Positions 51,001-61,000 of a stretch of 64,000 nucleotides of DNA are shown in pieces. The notes beneath the pieces were generated by a model. It was not told the origin of the DNA. It saw only the letters and a program-made list of their open reading frames with translations, and searched no databases. How positions within the stretch are numbered: position 1 is the stretch's first letter; each line of letters begins with the position of its first letter. This DNA is from Macrobrachium rosenbergii (Eukaryota; Arthropoda; Malacostraca; Decapoda; Palaemonidae). Position numbers and translations under genes: made by a program. The DNA lies in the NCBI RefSeq assembly GCF_040412425.1, contig NC_089753.1:38388913-38452912 (forward strand), in the 5' to 3' direction.

Positions 51001-54000
51001 TTTTGGATAGGAATTTCCTCATTAATAAGAATATTATAGAACCTAATATTCTTTATTCTTTAGTATAATATTCTTATTAATTCTTTGGGATTTTGGTTGT
51101 GCTGTTTCACGGTATTGTGACCTTTTATGCTTTTTGGATAGGAATTTCATTGATTAATAAGGATTTAGGTTCTGCCACAGTGACTTTTTTGTAAACAGGG
51201 TGGATTCAGCTGAAATAAACATTTCCTAGTAAGAGAGGCAGATAGGTTAAGGCAGGGTGTAGGCTGGTTATTTGCCTTCCAGGTTCCTCACCTGTCTCTT
51301 TTTTTCTCTCCCAACCCACCTCCTTTCCCTCCTCTCCCTTCTCCTACTATAGCTCCATCTTCTGCTCCCTTTGTGGTTCAGGAAAACTGACAGGACAAGT
51401 TAGATAGGATATTAGTCTGATTTTGGATCCGGTGAAGGGTTTAGCCGAGTGTGTTGGGTAGAAAAGCTGTCCCTTCATAGTCTGTGATTTTTATGGCAAT
51501 CTCCTAGAGAGAAAAAGGTGTCAGTGGGCTCTCCCATCAGTAACCTGAGCTTAGGACTGTCGTGCACCAGTAGGGAGCCTTTGCTGCCAAGGAACCAGGT
51601 TATGTCTTGGGGTGAGGTTGTTCTGTGCCCTCTTGACATGTTTCTCACTTTCACAGATGACTGGGTGTATTCCTTGATTGTGTAAGAATCAGTTTTGTAA
51701 ATGCAAGTCAGGGCTGTTTGCTTTGACATTATTTTTTGTTTTTTGATAACTACGATGCAATGTTAGCAGTCACGTTATTACCTATACTATCACCAAGTTC
51801 TAATGGTAGTGATTTAGGTTTAGAGTTAGAATTCAGTAATGTAGGAGATAAGAATTTAGTAATGTAGGAGATAACCATAGCAACAAGGTTAATGTTTAAT
51901 CTGCTGTGAGTATTGCTACTCAAGTTAATGTTATTCACTCATGTCAAGCCTAGTCCTTCTGCTTCTGCCGTATAGTCTCAGTCTGCTGGTTCTTTTTCTC
52001 CTCAGTTTCCTTCAGCTTGTTTCCTCTTTCTCCTTGTAGCTTTATCTTCCCTCTGTCTGGTCTGTGTCTATCAGTGTTAGTGGCCCTTCCTCTTCCACCA
52101 CCTGGACTGTGTCTTTTGTGGCTCCTGTTGCCTCCTCAGAAGGCATTTCCCTAGGAACTAAACTAAATGCTATGCTGAAAGTATGCTGACCTTCAACAAG
52201 ATAATGAGTCTTTAGTCAGGGATTATGCCCTCCCTATGGCAGAGTTACCTCCAACCAACCTGTGGGATTTGCCTCCGATGTTGCAGGGCTGTGGAACCAG
52301 TCAAGGGAACGACCACCCCATGGTTGGCCTTTGTTTTCTTCTTATGTGTTCATCAGTTTGAAAAATATTTTATGATTTAAGGTTGTTCATCAGCATGCCA
52401 GTATTACATCCATTGTTTTTCATGTAGGTCATTACCAGGGATGCTCCAACCTCCTTTATTTTTGGTCCTGGTTTGTTGTTACCTTTGGAGGTGGACTCAT
52501 ATGAAAGATCTTGCAGGAAAGCCTTCGTACTTCTGAGCTCTCAAGAGTTAGTCCTTCCTGTAGAGGGGTAGTGCCATCAGTGCAACTCACTCAGTGCACT
52601 GTAGGCGTAACTTAAGGTTAATTGCAGTGTCCCTTCGGCCCCTAGCTGCAATCATTTTCATTCCTTTTACTGAACCTCTGTTCATATTCTCTTTCTTCTG
52701 TCTTACTTTCCACCCTCTCCTAACAGTTGTTTCATAGAGCAACTGTGAGGTTTTCCTTCTGTTACACCTTTAAAACATTTTATTCTCAATTTCCCTTTCA
52801 CCACTGAATGACCTCATAGGTCAATCAGTGGGTATAAGATTCAGGCCTTTGGCCTAAATTTTATATTCCATTTCCAAGAGTTAGTTCTTGGCAGTGCCAG
52901 GACTCTCCTAGCAAATGGGGCATGGCCTTGGGAGGACTTGGCTAAGGTTCGGTAAATGATCCTGTCATTAGGCAAGGCTTCCAGGACAGCTGTCTTGAGC
53001 ATTAGCTCTTTTTAATTTTTTTTTTTTTACCAGTCCTGTTAAGGACTTCCCAGCAGCAAAAGTCTTATTATAGAACAAGGTTGTTGCCTAACAGCAACTT
53101 GGTCCCTCAACCCCTTACAGTTGTCAGTCATCGGTGTTCAGTCTGGGCATCCTTACTCATCGTTCAAGTGTAAGGGCAAAGAACCCATATTTTCCCTTTT
53201 GCCCTGGGAAATGGGTCTAGCCACCAGCAGAGTCTACAGGTAGAGGTGCAGATGAGGTGCTCATTCCCCTTTGGGGTTGCATCCTTTGGTGTTGGTTTGT
53301 CCCCAGAAACACTGGGCTCCCTGGGATGAAAATCACAACAGAACCTTGATCTGTGTAAGACTTCAGAGTTACCTTGATAGTTGGCTTCTAATGATTGTTA
53401 AAGGTAGCATAATTAAGAGGACATTTGACCTGTTGTTTCAAATTGGGCAAGACTTCAAACTTCTCTTCAGCTACAAGAAGTTGGACCTAGTACTGCACCT
53501 TCAGCATGAACTACATACCTGGGTATGGCCATCAATATGAGGGGGATTAGTTCACTTGATAGAAGACAGGATCAGTAAACTGTCATCTTTGGTCCAGTAG
53601 TTTTGACAAAGTTCAAATCCTTATGCCAAGTTGTAGCAGCCACTAATTGGGCATCTTACATCACTGGAGAAGCTGATTTCTCAGCCATTTATAGTTGTGG
53701 TCACTCCAACTATGACTTTCGAGGGTATCATCGTCATTGATTTTACCAGATAGTTACAGTCATTGCTTGGGAGGATTTCCTGACGGATCTTCCTTGGTGG
53801 GACTTCAACTAGGTGGCACTTCAACTTCTTCAAATTAAAGGTCATCCTCCTGGGTCGACAAGCATTTGTAGAAAGAACAGTTGGAATAATGACTGAACTT
53901 GGTGACTTATGAAATCAGGGCAGCACTTGATCAGAGGCTGCGTTGGCTGGCAGTTGAAATTTTCATGTTGGTTGAGGCAAATGAGGTCAGCGTAGTGTGA

Positions 54001-56368
54001 AGGTTTCTTCTTCAGAAGGCACTGTGTGGTAGACAGAGGTCTCAGTGGGGTAATCAGGATCAAGTGTGGATTAGTCACCGACTCAGAGGTGTACAAGGCT
54101 CTTTGGTGTCTTTATAGCACATCGTTGGTAGACTGTTAGTGACAAATGAACTGCAAGCTGCTGTTGTACTGCTCAGCTTAGTTGACTTAGTGGCATCAAG
54201 GATAGATGTGATGTTGCATCCTTGGGATGGCCTCAGAGCCTCAGCCTTTTCCTCATTCAGTCTCATCAAGTAAATATATGGGAAGCTGTGTGCTGCTGAC
54301 AGTACAGGTGGAATAGCGTCCCTTTGGTGACAGAGAGAGTGGTTTACAGATCTACTCACTGGTGACAGTCAGACCCATGAGTAATCTGACTTGGAATAAA
54401 ATTGTCAAGCATCATAACTTTCACAGATTCCACAGCAAGCTAGATACCCTTTGTCTTCACTCAGGTAACCTCTGAGGCCAAATGGAAGTGATTTTATGGA
54501 TGGTGTAGTGGAAGGAGTGTTGATATAGTTAGCTCAGCTTTGCCATTGATTGCTGACTTTTCTTCTCTTCTTCCACACAGAAAGTTTTTTCTCTGCATTC
54601 AAGTGATATACAATAGATCTTCCCTTTTGTAAGATTTTGAGCTTTGCAGGCTCAAGGTGCGTCCTCCAGCGGACATAACATTGATGGGGGTCTTTCTGAT
54701 GATTTTGGGATGGGTTAGGGTAACCAGGTTCTTCCAGAGGAGGTCACACAAAGTAGAGGTCAGTTGTCAGAGGTACAAGAGACAAGACCAGTAACCTGGA
54801 CTATTCCTGGGCTCCTTATGTGTATATGGTCACCAGTAGTGAAGAAGACCCTCTAAGAATCCTAGTCAAAGCTCTCGGGCTTTACTGTGGAAGACTAGCA
54901 GACTTCAGGGGTGACATCCCCTTACTGTTCCTCTCCACAGGCCAAGGGAAGAAACAAGTCATGAAGAACATGTTGTCCTGCTGACTACAGCAGGTGATTT
55001 TCAGAGCCTCCAGTAATGTGGTGGACAGTGAAGCAGGACAGGCAAGAGTGCAAGACCATCTTCGTCAGTTACTTTTCAGTATACAGCTGTACTGTAATTT
55101 GGCATTTTCCTCTTATTCCATGCCTAGGCTTATTCATCTTCAGCTGGTATTCATTGCACTGTTGGGAGACACAGACCCTGGGGCTTCTGTCTCATGTTGA
55201 TGGTAACCATACTTCTCTTCCTATTCTGGTGTTTGCTTGATATACTCTTACCTGAAAAAAGTGCCATGCTTTACACTTCATCACTTGATGGCCCTCCTTT
55301 TTACAAACCAATATGCTACTTGTGACTTTGCTCTTGACTCCATACAGTCCCTAAGCACTTGATTTGATTCTAAAGGCAGGGGCAAACTAGCAGTTGAGGC
55401 ATTTACACGATTAGTGGGATGTTCATTAAATAAACTATGGTTTGATAACACTGAACTAGCTTTTTTCCTAAAAACTCAATAATTGAAATGAATGCTTTCC
55501 CCCTAGACCTATAAGTCCTGTTACCTCACATCATTTTATACAGAAAGTGAGGTTATTGGTTTCAAACACTTAGGGGTCCAGATAGTGCATGTGTTGAGAG
55601 AGAATCTATCATCTGTCAGACAGACAAAGAAATCATGAACCTGGGATTACTCAGAACAGGAGGTTTGACATATGTATGATTAATGAATTTGTATGAAAAA
55701 CTGAATTTCTTATATTACTTTTGTAGTTTCTGCTCCATAACTGGTTGCAAGATATAATTTACCAAACTACAGTTGACCTCCGATATTCTCGGGGAATGTG
55801 TACAACTACCCCCCCGCGAATAGCTCAAATCCGCAAATACTTAAAACGCTTATAACTGCCTATTTTGATAGTTCAAAACACCAAAAAACAGTCTAAAAAT
55901 GCTTATACCTGAATATTTTAATAGTTTTATCACAAAAAGTGTATTTATTCACAAAAATGATATGAAAATACAGTAACTTGTGAATATTTCATCATGAAAA
56001 ATACTGCGAAAGGCGAATTTTCTGTGAATAGTATGTGTATATGTTCTACAGAGAAATCTGCGAATAGGTGAAGCCACAAATCCAGAACCGAAATAGGCAC
56101 GGGTCCGCTGTAGTTTAGTTAATTATTTTGGTTTAAACATATTTTGCACAGAATAATTAAGATTGTATATTTGGAAAAAGGAACTGAAGTCTACTCAGTA
56201 TTGTTTAATACTACTAAGAGAAATAATTGTTGTATTTTTAAATTAGTCCATAAAACTAACAGTTGTTTTCCATTTCAGGGGAAAAGTACAAAATTTAATC
56301 CTCAAAGAGTTGGTATACATCATACAATGTGCGACGAAGATGTAATCCAGATTATTACCAAGAAGTAG
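32976..56368 (+). CDS. DRG2: DRG2, developmentally regulated GTP-binding protein 2 (8 coding exons)
   Basis: DRG GTPases are conserved eukaryotic TRAFAC-class proteins linked to translating ribosomes; DRG2 works with the DFRP2/RWDD1 partner in the cytosol. Joined exons 32976-33039, 36819-36979, 42726-42896, 43163-43306, 45826-45933, 46072-46229, 48247-48448 and 56279-56368 give 1,098 bp, 365 residues plus TAG, against 364 in human DRG2 as I recall. Every junction is GT-AG and keeps frame. The N-terminus [20 protein letters not shown] is DRG2-type, not DRG1. Motifs: G1 GFPSVGKS (69-76), Walker B/G3 DLPG (115-118), G4 NKID (246-249), G5-like SC (269-270), TGS region about 290-365. The start is the first in-frame ATG of the family-conserved N-terminus. 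No damage is seen. Introns 1, 2, 4, 6 and 7 are swollen by transposon remnants. Confidence 0.97.
35228..36022. mobile_element. piggyBac-like non-autonomous element in DRG2 intron 1
   Basis: About 795 bp bounded by TTAA on both sides (35,224-35,227 and 36,023-36,026), the target duplication of piggyBac transposases. The ends are inverted: TTAACCCTTAATGGACGGG on the left, and CCATCCCCTAAGGGTTAA (reverse complement TTAACCCTTAGGGGATGG) on the right. Near the left end, two ACTCATATGA-type motifs are inverted copies. No transposase domain is seen in the short frames inside, so it is a MITE-like or internally deleted copy. Confidence 0.75.
36232..36651 (-). pseudogene. broken minus-strand reading frame, unknown origin
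   Basis: A minus-strand frame of about 140 codons is interrupted by one stop near 36,463; both parts are in the same phase. The second part ([20 protein letters not shown], then a YTTAVTEKV segment) has the look of a real protein: mixed polar and hydrophobic residues, not repeat-driven. I do not recognise the family. It lies antisense in DRG2 intron 1 just before exon 2. Most likely it is a transposon-derived or processed fragment. Confidence 0.35.
36819..36979 (+). CDS. DRG2: DRG2 coding exon 2 (G1 motif)
   Basis: Acceptor TATTTCCCAG/CC. Encodes residues 22-75: the end of the N-terminal helical region, a Lys/Gly/Asp-rich linker and most of the P-loop. The exon ends between the K and S of GFPSVGKS (donor AAG/GTTAGT), so the P-loop is split by phase-0 intron 2 (5,746 bp). 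Confidence 0.97.
37200..41878 (+). mobile_element. decayed DIRS-like retrotransposon in DRG2 intron 2
   Basis: Plus-strand remnant with many stops. A gag-like start carries a Cys-rich segment ([12 protein letters not shown], then [11 protein letters not shown], about 37,510-37,590) and a Ser/Pro-rich stretch to about 38,900. An RNase H-like segment reads [11 protein letters not shown] then [20 protein letters not shown] (about 39,730-39,850). Then come [19 protein letters not shown] (about 39,965-40,025) and a segment resembling the start of the tyrosine recombinase ([10 protein letters not shown]...[15 protein letters not shown], about 40,405-40,505). RNase H followed by a recombinase-like segment, with no integrase seen, suggests DIRS rather than Gypsy. 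Start and end are approximate. Confidence 0.6.
41035..41140 (+). repeat. tandem duplication inside the DIRS-like remnant
   Basis: Two adjacent copies of a segment of about 53 bp, ACAAGGACTCCTTTTTTCAC through AATGCATTGTTCTTCTTCATG, differing by a few bases. Confidence 0.75.
41879..42200. repeat. three-arm inverted/direct repeat at the 3' end of the DIRS-like remnant
   Basis: AGCTATGTAATTACTTGGTA occurs at 41,879 and again at 42,140 (direct), with a reverse copy CTTACCAAGTAATTACATGA at 41,951. The reverse arm extends through a TATATA and AAAACTTTAT-type segment, so about 50-60 bp pairs between 41,925-41,976 and 42,140-42,200. DIRS elements are known for inverted ends and an internal complementary region, so this may be their remnant, or a separate foldback MITE. 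Confidence 0.7.
42726..42896 (+). CDS. DRG2: DRG2 coding exon 3 (switch regions)
   Basis: Acceptor TTTTCAG/TCAACA. Encodes residues 76-132, including [12 protein letters not shown] (switch I), [18 protein letters not shown] (G3 and switch II) and GKGRGRQ. Donor CAG/GTGAGT. Intron 3 is only 266 bp. Confidence 0.97.
43163..43306 (+). CDS. DRG2: DRG2 coding exon 4
   Basis: Acceptor CTTTGCAG/GTTATT. Encodes residues 133-180, from [10 protein letters not shown] through the start of the inserted S5D2L-type subdomain. Donor AAG/GTATAA. Intron 4 is 2,519 bp and contains a LINE remnant. Confidence 0.96.
43520..45240 (+). mobile_element. decayed LINE in DRG2 intron 4
   Basis: Reverse transcriptase motifs appear in order despite stops: [11 protein letters not shown] (about 44,527), [31 protein letters not shown], then VLLIDFIM before a lost YADD region. 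The far 3' part translates as the usual C-terminal tail (TREAGDD..., DKAQER-like, then [14 protein letters not shown] pieces, about 45,090-45,200). Same orientation as DRG2. Related to the copy at 49.4-50.6 kb. Confidence 0.7.
45826..45933 (+). CDS. DRG2: DRG2 coding exon 5
   Basis: Acceptor TCAACAG/CAAAAA. Encodes residues 181-216 of the inserted subdomain, ending [12 protein letters not shown], which is highly conserved in DRG2. Donor GAG/GTAAGT. Intron 5 is 138 bp, the shortest. Confidence 0.96.
46072..46229 (+). CDS. DRG2: DRG2 coding exon 6 (NKID motif)
   Basis: Acceptor TTTTCAG/GTTATA. Encodes residues 217-268 plus two bases of Ser269. Contains [20 protein letters not shown], with the guanine-specificity motif NKID. 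Donor TTAG/GTATGT. Intron 6 is phase 2 and 2,017 bp. Confidence 0.97.
46600..47280 (+). mobile_element. LINE RNase H fragment in DRG2 intron 6
   Basis: A plus-strand frame from about 46,650 reads [20 protein letters not shown], resembling the start of LINE-encoded RNase H (family pattern IYTDGSK...GVG-AVF). About 300 bp later [20 protein letters not shown] resembles its end (vrVPgNe-ADsLAK-A). This RNase H arrangement is typical of Jockey- and I-type LINEs. Stops between the two show decay. It is a different family from the LINE in introns 4 and 7. Confidence 0.6.
48247..48448 (+). CDS. DRG2: DRG2 coding exon 7 (G5 and TGS start)
   Basis: Acceptor TTTTCAG/CTGTAA. Completes Ser269 and encodes residues 270-336: the end of the G domain and most of the TGS domain ([14 protein letters not shown], then [14 protein letters not shown]). 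Donor TGG/GTAAGG. Intron 7 is 7,830 bp, the longest. Confidence 0.97.
49380..50620 (+). mobile_element. decayed LINE in DRG2 intron 7
   Basis: Colinear with 43.85-45.2 kb. Shared blocks are GGGAGTAGCATTGGTGGTAG versus GGGAGTGGCATTTGTGTTAG, then TTGAGTAAAAGATATGAG versus ATGAGTAAAAGATATGAA, a [10 protein letters not shown] peptide (about 49,732) and the [13 protein letters not shown] tail with AAGGACAG-type sequence near 50,550. Heavily decayed, with an internal loss in the reverse transcriptase. Confidence 0.6.
50796..50990 (+). repeat. 65-bp tandem repeat, 3 units
   Basis: CATCTTAGTGAGTGGTG starts at 50,796, 50,861 and 50,926, exactly 65 bp apart. Each unit ends in TGTGCTGTTTC-TGGTATTGTGA. 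A partial fourth unit (TTTTGGTTGTGCTGTTTCAC through ATTGTGACC) recurs at about 51,091, after a hairpin. Confidence 0.9.
51021..51081. repeat. perfect 18-bp inverted repeat
   Basis: ATTAATAAGAATATTATA (51,021-51,038) and its exact reverse complement (51,064-51,081) enclose 25 bp. It sits between the 65-bp repeats and a second copy of the flanking sequence CCTTTTATGCTTTTTGGATA (about 50,991 and 51,120). Confidence 0.85.
51240..55250 (+). mobile_element. second decayed DIRS-like retrotransposon, DRG2 intron 7
   Basis: Plus-strand relic. The first 1.9 kb is Ser/Pro-rich gag-like sequence with stops. A reverse transcriptase segment reads [13 protein letters not shown] (about 53,365; family YLDDWLL, with the second catalytic Asp replaced by Ser) and [11 protein letters not shown], then [31 protein letters not shown] lies near 54,210. 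A segment like the N-terminal core-binding part of a tyrosine recombinase follows near 54,540-54,620 ([14 protein letters not shown]). The domain order fits DIRS. A SINE-like repeat is inserted at 52,557-52,874. Limits approximate. Confidence 0.6.
52557..52874 (-). mobile_element. 310-bp dispersed repeat, copy 3, with target-site duplication
   Basis: Minus-orientation copy of the element at 7.9 and 13.5 kb. It is flanked by CAAGAGTTAGTCCTT (52,542-52,556) and CAAGAGTTAGTTCTT (52,875-52,889), a 15-bp direct repeat with one mismatch, as expected for insertion by LINE machinery. No poly(A) tail is evident. It is nested in the DIRS-like remnant and so younger than that element. Confidence 0.85.
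55770..56110. mobile_element. pogo/Tigger-like MITE in DRG2 intron 7
   Basis: 341 bp bounded by TA on both sides (55,768-55,769 and 56,111-56,112). The ends read CAGTTGACCTCCG on the left and CGGGTCCGCTG on the right (reverse complement CAGCGGACCCG), imperfect inverted repeats starting CAG. The interior has GCGAATAGCTCAAATCCGC and its relatives (TCTGCGAATAGG) near the other end. No transposase is encoded. It lies 168 bp before the last DRG2 exon. Confidence 0.7.
56279..56368 (+). CDS. DRG2: DRG2 coding exon 8 and stop
   Basis: Acceptor CATTTCAG/GGGAAA. Encodes residues 337-365 (ends [10 protein letters not shown]) and TAG at 56,366-56,368. Confidence 0.96.
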   Translation, partial: GKSTKFNPQRVGIHHTMCDEDVIQIITKK

Positions 56369-58000
56369 TTTTATTTTATTATGGTAGCCTAACAAATAAC
56401 AAGTATTGTTACATTGAGATTGTTATTTTCACTTTGATAATCATTTTTGGAATATGTGATCTAAAGATATATGCAATTTGGATAAATATCTTTTCTCTTT
56501 TGTTTCAGTGTCTGATAGATTGCCTTTCATCCTCATATTATATCATCCCATCATCATCATTGTCATGTTTTGAATTGTAATTTTGTAAGTAGTTTTATTT
56601 GAATGACAAGGACTGTTAGATTCTTCGTACATTTCTTGAATACTTCACAGAATTATATTTCCTTGCTCTTAACAGCAATTGTACCAGTTTACCGTTCATT
56701 TAGTCTAACTGGGCTTTGACGTTATATTTATAACCTTCACATGGTATTTCAGGTTATGTGGGGCACTTGAAAATAGTTTAGTGTACTTCATGGGTTTTTT
56801 ATTATTATTTTGTTAATATCTGTAGCATTCAGTTAACCACTTGTGTGGGGATTTTTCAAGATGGTATAAACCAAGTTCATTGGGTTTATTGTTTTATTTC
56901 TTTGTTAATTTCATAGATGCTGCTTCTCACTATTTATGTGGGTTTTTTAAATACCTGTTTTTTTTTTATCAAAGGGATCTTTTGGTTTTGCATCTAGCTC
57001 AAGCCTTGTATTGGAAACCACCTAGTCTTTGTGTTAAGTTGGTAAAGTTTGTACAGAATCAGTGCCGTGATAGGAAAACAGTGTTTCTGATTTATTTCAA
57101 ATTTGCAATATTTATGGAGGTAAAGTACAGTAGTTAAAAATATAGATTCTATGGTTTTATCAACAGCTATATTGGGCTCTTTGTATATTCTACTTATCAT
57201 TGTGGAATTTAGTATCTAATGTGTTGATAGATTGGTAACAGTGGAAACACGTTATTATAAAATCCAAAGACAAATTTTCTATTATCACTCTGTTTTCCTA
57301 AAAATGGATAAATTTGCCTGTATGTGCAAGGTTTGAGCTGAAAGAAAGAAAGACTGCAGGCAATAAAGCTGCCATGATAGAGTTAGTTTCAGTCATATAA
57401 CATTCACTCTATATACCAGATATCAAAAGAATATTAGGGTGTGCTGTTGAAGGTGTTGAGTCTTATTTTTTCCGAATTACCTATTTTAGGGAATATATTT
57501 TGTAAAGGCCTGGAAAAAGTCATTTATACTTTAGTGATAGTTCTTTGTTCTGAGGAGAAACATTTCCAACATCTTTAGTTATTGCATGAAATTGGGTTGT
57601 ATTACTTTAAAAACACAGAAATTTGAGAATAATTGAAGTTAGATGTGTGCAGGTTACATGGCTTGCATTGGTTGGGAGGGGAGACTGTAAAACCAGTGAT
57701 AGAATAAAGACTAGATATTTTTCCATTTTATATAGTGCGGATTTCTTCATCTTGAAAATTTTATGACGAATAGCGAACGAAAAAAATAACAAAGAATCTC
57801 TGGTTGATGATGTTAAGCACTTAATTTCTCTGATAGTGAATAAAGTATTACAGTGTTCTGTTAATTTCTGCATAAATATTCAAGTGTCAAGACAATTGAA
57901 ACGTGGTTACTTCATTTTATGAAGGGTTAACTTTTGTGCAGACAAAAGCTAAGTATTTTTTTCATATTTTTCTTAACCTTAGTTATTTTGGGTTATGTTA
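56369..58000 (+). terminator. DRG2 3' region with candidate poly(A) signals
   Basis: No coding sequence. Canonical AATAAA hexamers occur at 57,362-57,367 and 57,839-57,844; more appear near 59,286, 59,424 and 59,637. The one actually used cannot be decided from sequence alone. Confidence 0.4.
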
Positions 58001-61000
58001 GATTACATTTTGAGGAAGTACATTCAACTGATAGTATTTAAAACATTCTTACTTGTGCAGTCTCCAAGTGCATGATTAGCAGACCTGTGCCATTGCTGTT
58101 GTCCAAGTGTGTAGCAGTAAAATGTCCAGATGTATTAAATTATGAAATACATACTAATTGCTAGGGACTTTGGGGACAGTTGTTAAGATAATTGAAAATG
58201 TATTTTGCAGATATATCCTTTGGGCTGTTAAACACAGGAAAACTAAAAAAAAAAGAATATCAATGGACTAAAGACTATTTAAGACTTGGAACCAGGTTAT
58301 CCAATGATGCAAGATTTTATTGTGCTGTGTAATAGTACATCACTCTAATACATAGTAATTCAGGTGTGGCAGACCATTCAACAGAGTCTCATTTTCTTTT
58401 GATTGACTTACTTTCACTTTCTGGTCATTCAGGCACTATTTAATCTGGTTTATATATATATGAAAACCAGTGTTTACTGCTGGAAGGGCATTCATCCAAG
58501 ACTGGTTGTTTATGTTGCCCATTTCTCTTCTGTAATTTCTTATGACCTTCCGTCACTTTTGAAGCTGGTCAGTGCCTGCTTTTGTTATTAACCTGTATTT
58601 TTTTTTTCTTCTTATCCTTCATACCAGTTCAAGAGAACAAACAAGCTGTTTCCCCCCAAATGGTTGGGGAAATAGGATCATTGATAGAAGAGGAGTGATT
58701 GTTGGATTATATTAAAGAATGGAATATTTGAATTTGAGACACCAAATTTTTGAAGGGCAGAGTTAGTTTCTTGAGTTTTCAAATGATTTTGTCTTATGGC
58801 CATTTATGAATTGCAATATACTTGACTGCAACTTCAGCAATATTCGTTAAATTTGCGTCTGCATGGGTTGAACTAGCTCTGTTTAATTAGTGTGTCTGTC
58901 TATAAAGATGATAGTTTCTCTTGAGATCCGATGAGTTAAGATTTACAAGTGCTTTATTCAGTTTTTTGTAGCATGAGGGTAAGCATTAAATGCAACAGTA
59001 CCTGCCTCCAAATAGATTTCTGTGGCATGAGATTTAAAACTTTCTGTTTTAAAATGCCATTTGGAATGCTATAGTTCACTGATGTCCATCTGTATGGTAT
59101 ATTTAGGCACGTCACTAAACTCAAATATTGGCCACAACTGTGGCATAATTATGTCAGAACTTTATCAACTACATTATGATGAATATAAATAGGTTCCTTA
59201 ACTTTTGACAATCAGACGACAGAATTCCACAGATGACTTGCTATACTGATCATTATGAAGGATTCCGGTCTAAGTCATAAACTAATAAATAAAGAAGCCA
59301 GTGATGCAAAATGGTCTCACCACACCAAAATTTTATGTAACAGAAGCCCAGATATTCATAATGTAAACCATTCTTGCATACAATTTATACACTGAATTGA
59401 TCACCTTGTGCATGACAGTGTCATTCAATAAAAATTGCTTTCCTTATGGTATTTAATTTATTGAGTATCCAGAATGCATTTTGTAGTATAGAAATATACC
59501 CAGAATGTATTTTGTTGTGATAGTAATTTAACATATTACTTCTGTAATAAGTTTTGTCCAAACAGCTAACATATTTTGCACATTCCTGAACTCCCAGATG
59601 TTGTTGATAGTGCTAATTATATGCTCAGCATAAAGGGAATAAAAATTATAATTGGTTGACACTTAGTCCCTCTGATTGGAGTTTTCTCATTTTTCCCATT
59701 ACTTAGCCACAATTTTCCTTGTAAGTGTTGAGGAGTGATTCAATTCTTACATAACCCTGATCTCTTGCCTTAGTGTCTTGGAGTAATTTGAAGGGACATT
59801 AACTCCCAAAGGTTGGTCCATCCAAATACTTCACATCATGGATGTTATTTGTTAATCGCAGTCTTGTTCATCATACTGGTTCTATGGTAAGTGGATAACT
59901 TCAGTAACAGAGGCCTTTACCAGGTCTTGAACATCACCATAATTAAATACTTTGCTGAAAACAGCATCATCTTCAGCATAATTTGTTACTTGCCAAACCC
60001 TATGTGCTAGTCTTTGGTCAGCTGTTGCAGCCTTAGGATCCTGTGTCCTCAAGTCATGCAGCTTCTTGGTAATTGTGCCAAGATGATTTGGTATGTGCAG
60101 GTTAATTTTGTTGTCACGAGCAAATTCTTATATGTGATCGGATGCATAACCAAGGTGGTTGTTGTATATGTCAAGATAATTAGTAAGGAAATGATCATTT
60201 CTCCAAATCATAGATATCTGTCTGGTAAATCTGCAGTAGGTTAATCCATTTCAACCACTTGTCCCACTAAATCTGTTCTCATCGCGTTTTGGACATTTAT
60301 AACTCCTCATGGTTGTGTTCTTCAACTCCCTCTTTTCAGTCTTGAGCGATAAATGCTAGCGAGTGTCCAAGTGCTTGGATTTATAGCCATATTTTCATAA
60401 ATCAGTCAAAATCACTGAAGTTTGTTTCAAGGTATAGAGTACACCTACTCTTGTGGAAAGTAGTAGCTTACATAAGCCAGTTGGCTTTGTATGCAAGGGA
60501 TGTTTGTATATTTAATTTTCTGTACCCCAACTGTTTGTTTACTTAATTTTCTGTACCCAACTGTTTATAAGTGTCATTCTAATTTTTGATAATGCATTCA
60601 TGTACTGTACTGTAATTGCTTTCTTAATTTTTGATATATCTATTATTTAATACAAAGAAGTATCTGTACAATTCTCAGCAAAATGTAAATAAGTATGAAG
60701 ACATCTACAGTAAGTAGTATAATGTATAAATAGCAAAGAAATGTATATCATGTGTATCAATATAGCAATTTTAAAATAGTGCTTTCCTTTGGAGAATCAG
60801 TGAGGAACTTTAACAACATTAACAGAAGTTAAAGTTTAGGTGTCTCCATTGCTTATCTGCTGCTTTCTATACACTGATTACTAAAAGGTTAGGTTCCTGA
60901 CCATATGCTAGAAATCGTGAACTTTCATACAGTGTATACATGAATTTGCATTTTGCAGTACCCATCATATTACAGTTAACAATTCTTTTTTTAACAACCC

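Noticed and set aside
32976..56368. Assignment of the GTPase to DRG1
   Set aside because: The N-terminus [20 protein letters not shown], the CPLTKVDEK region and the TGS ending match DRG2 as I know it. DRG1 differs at the N-terminus and around the P-loop downstream residues.
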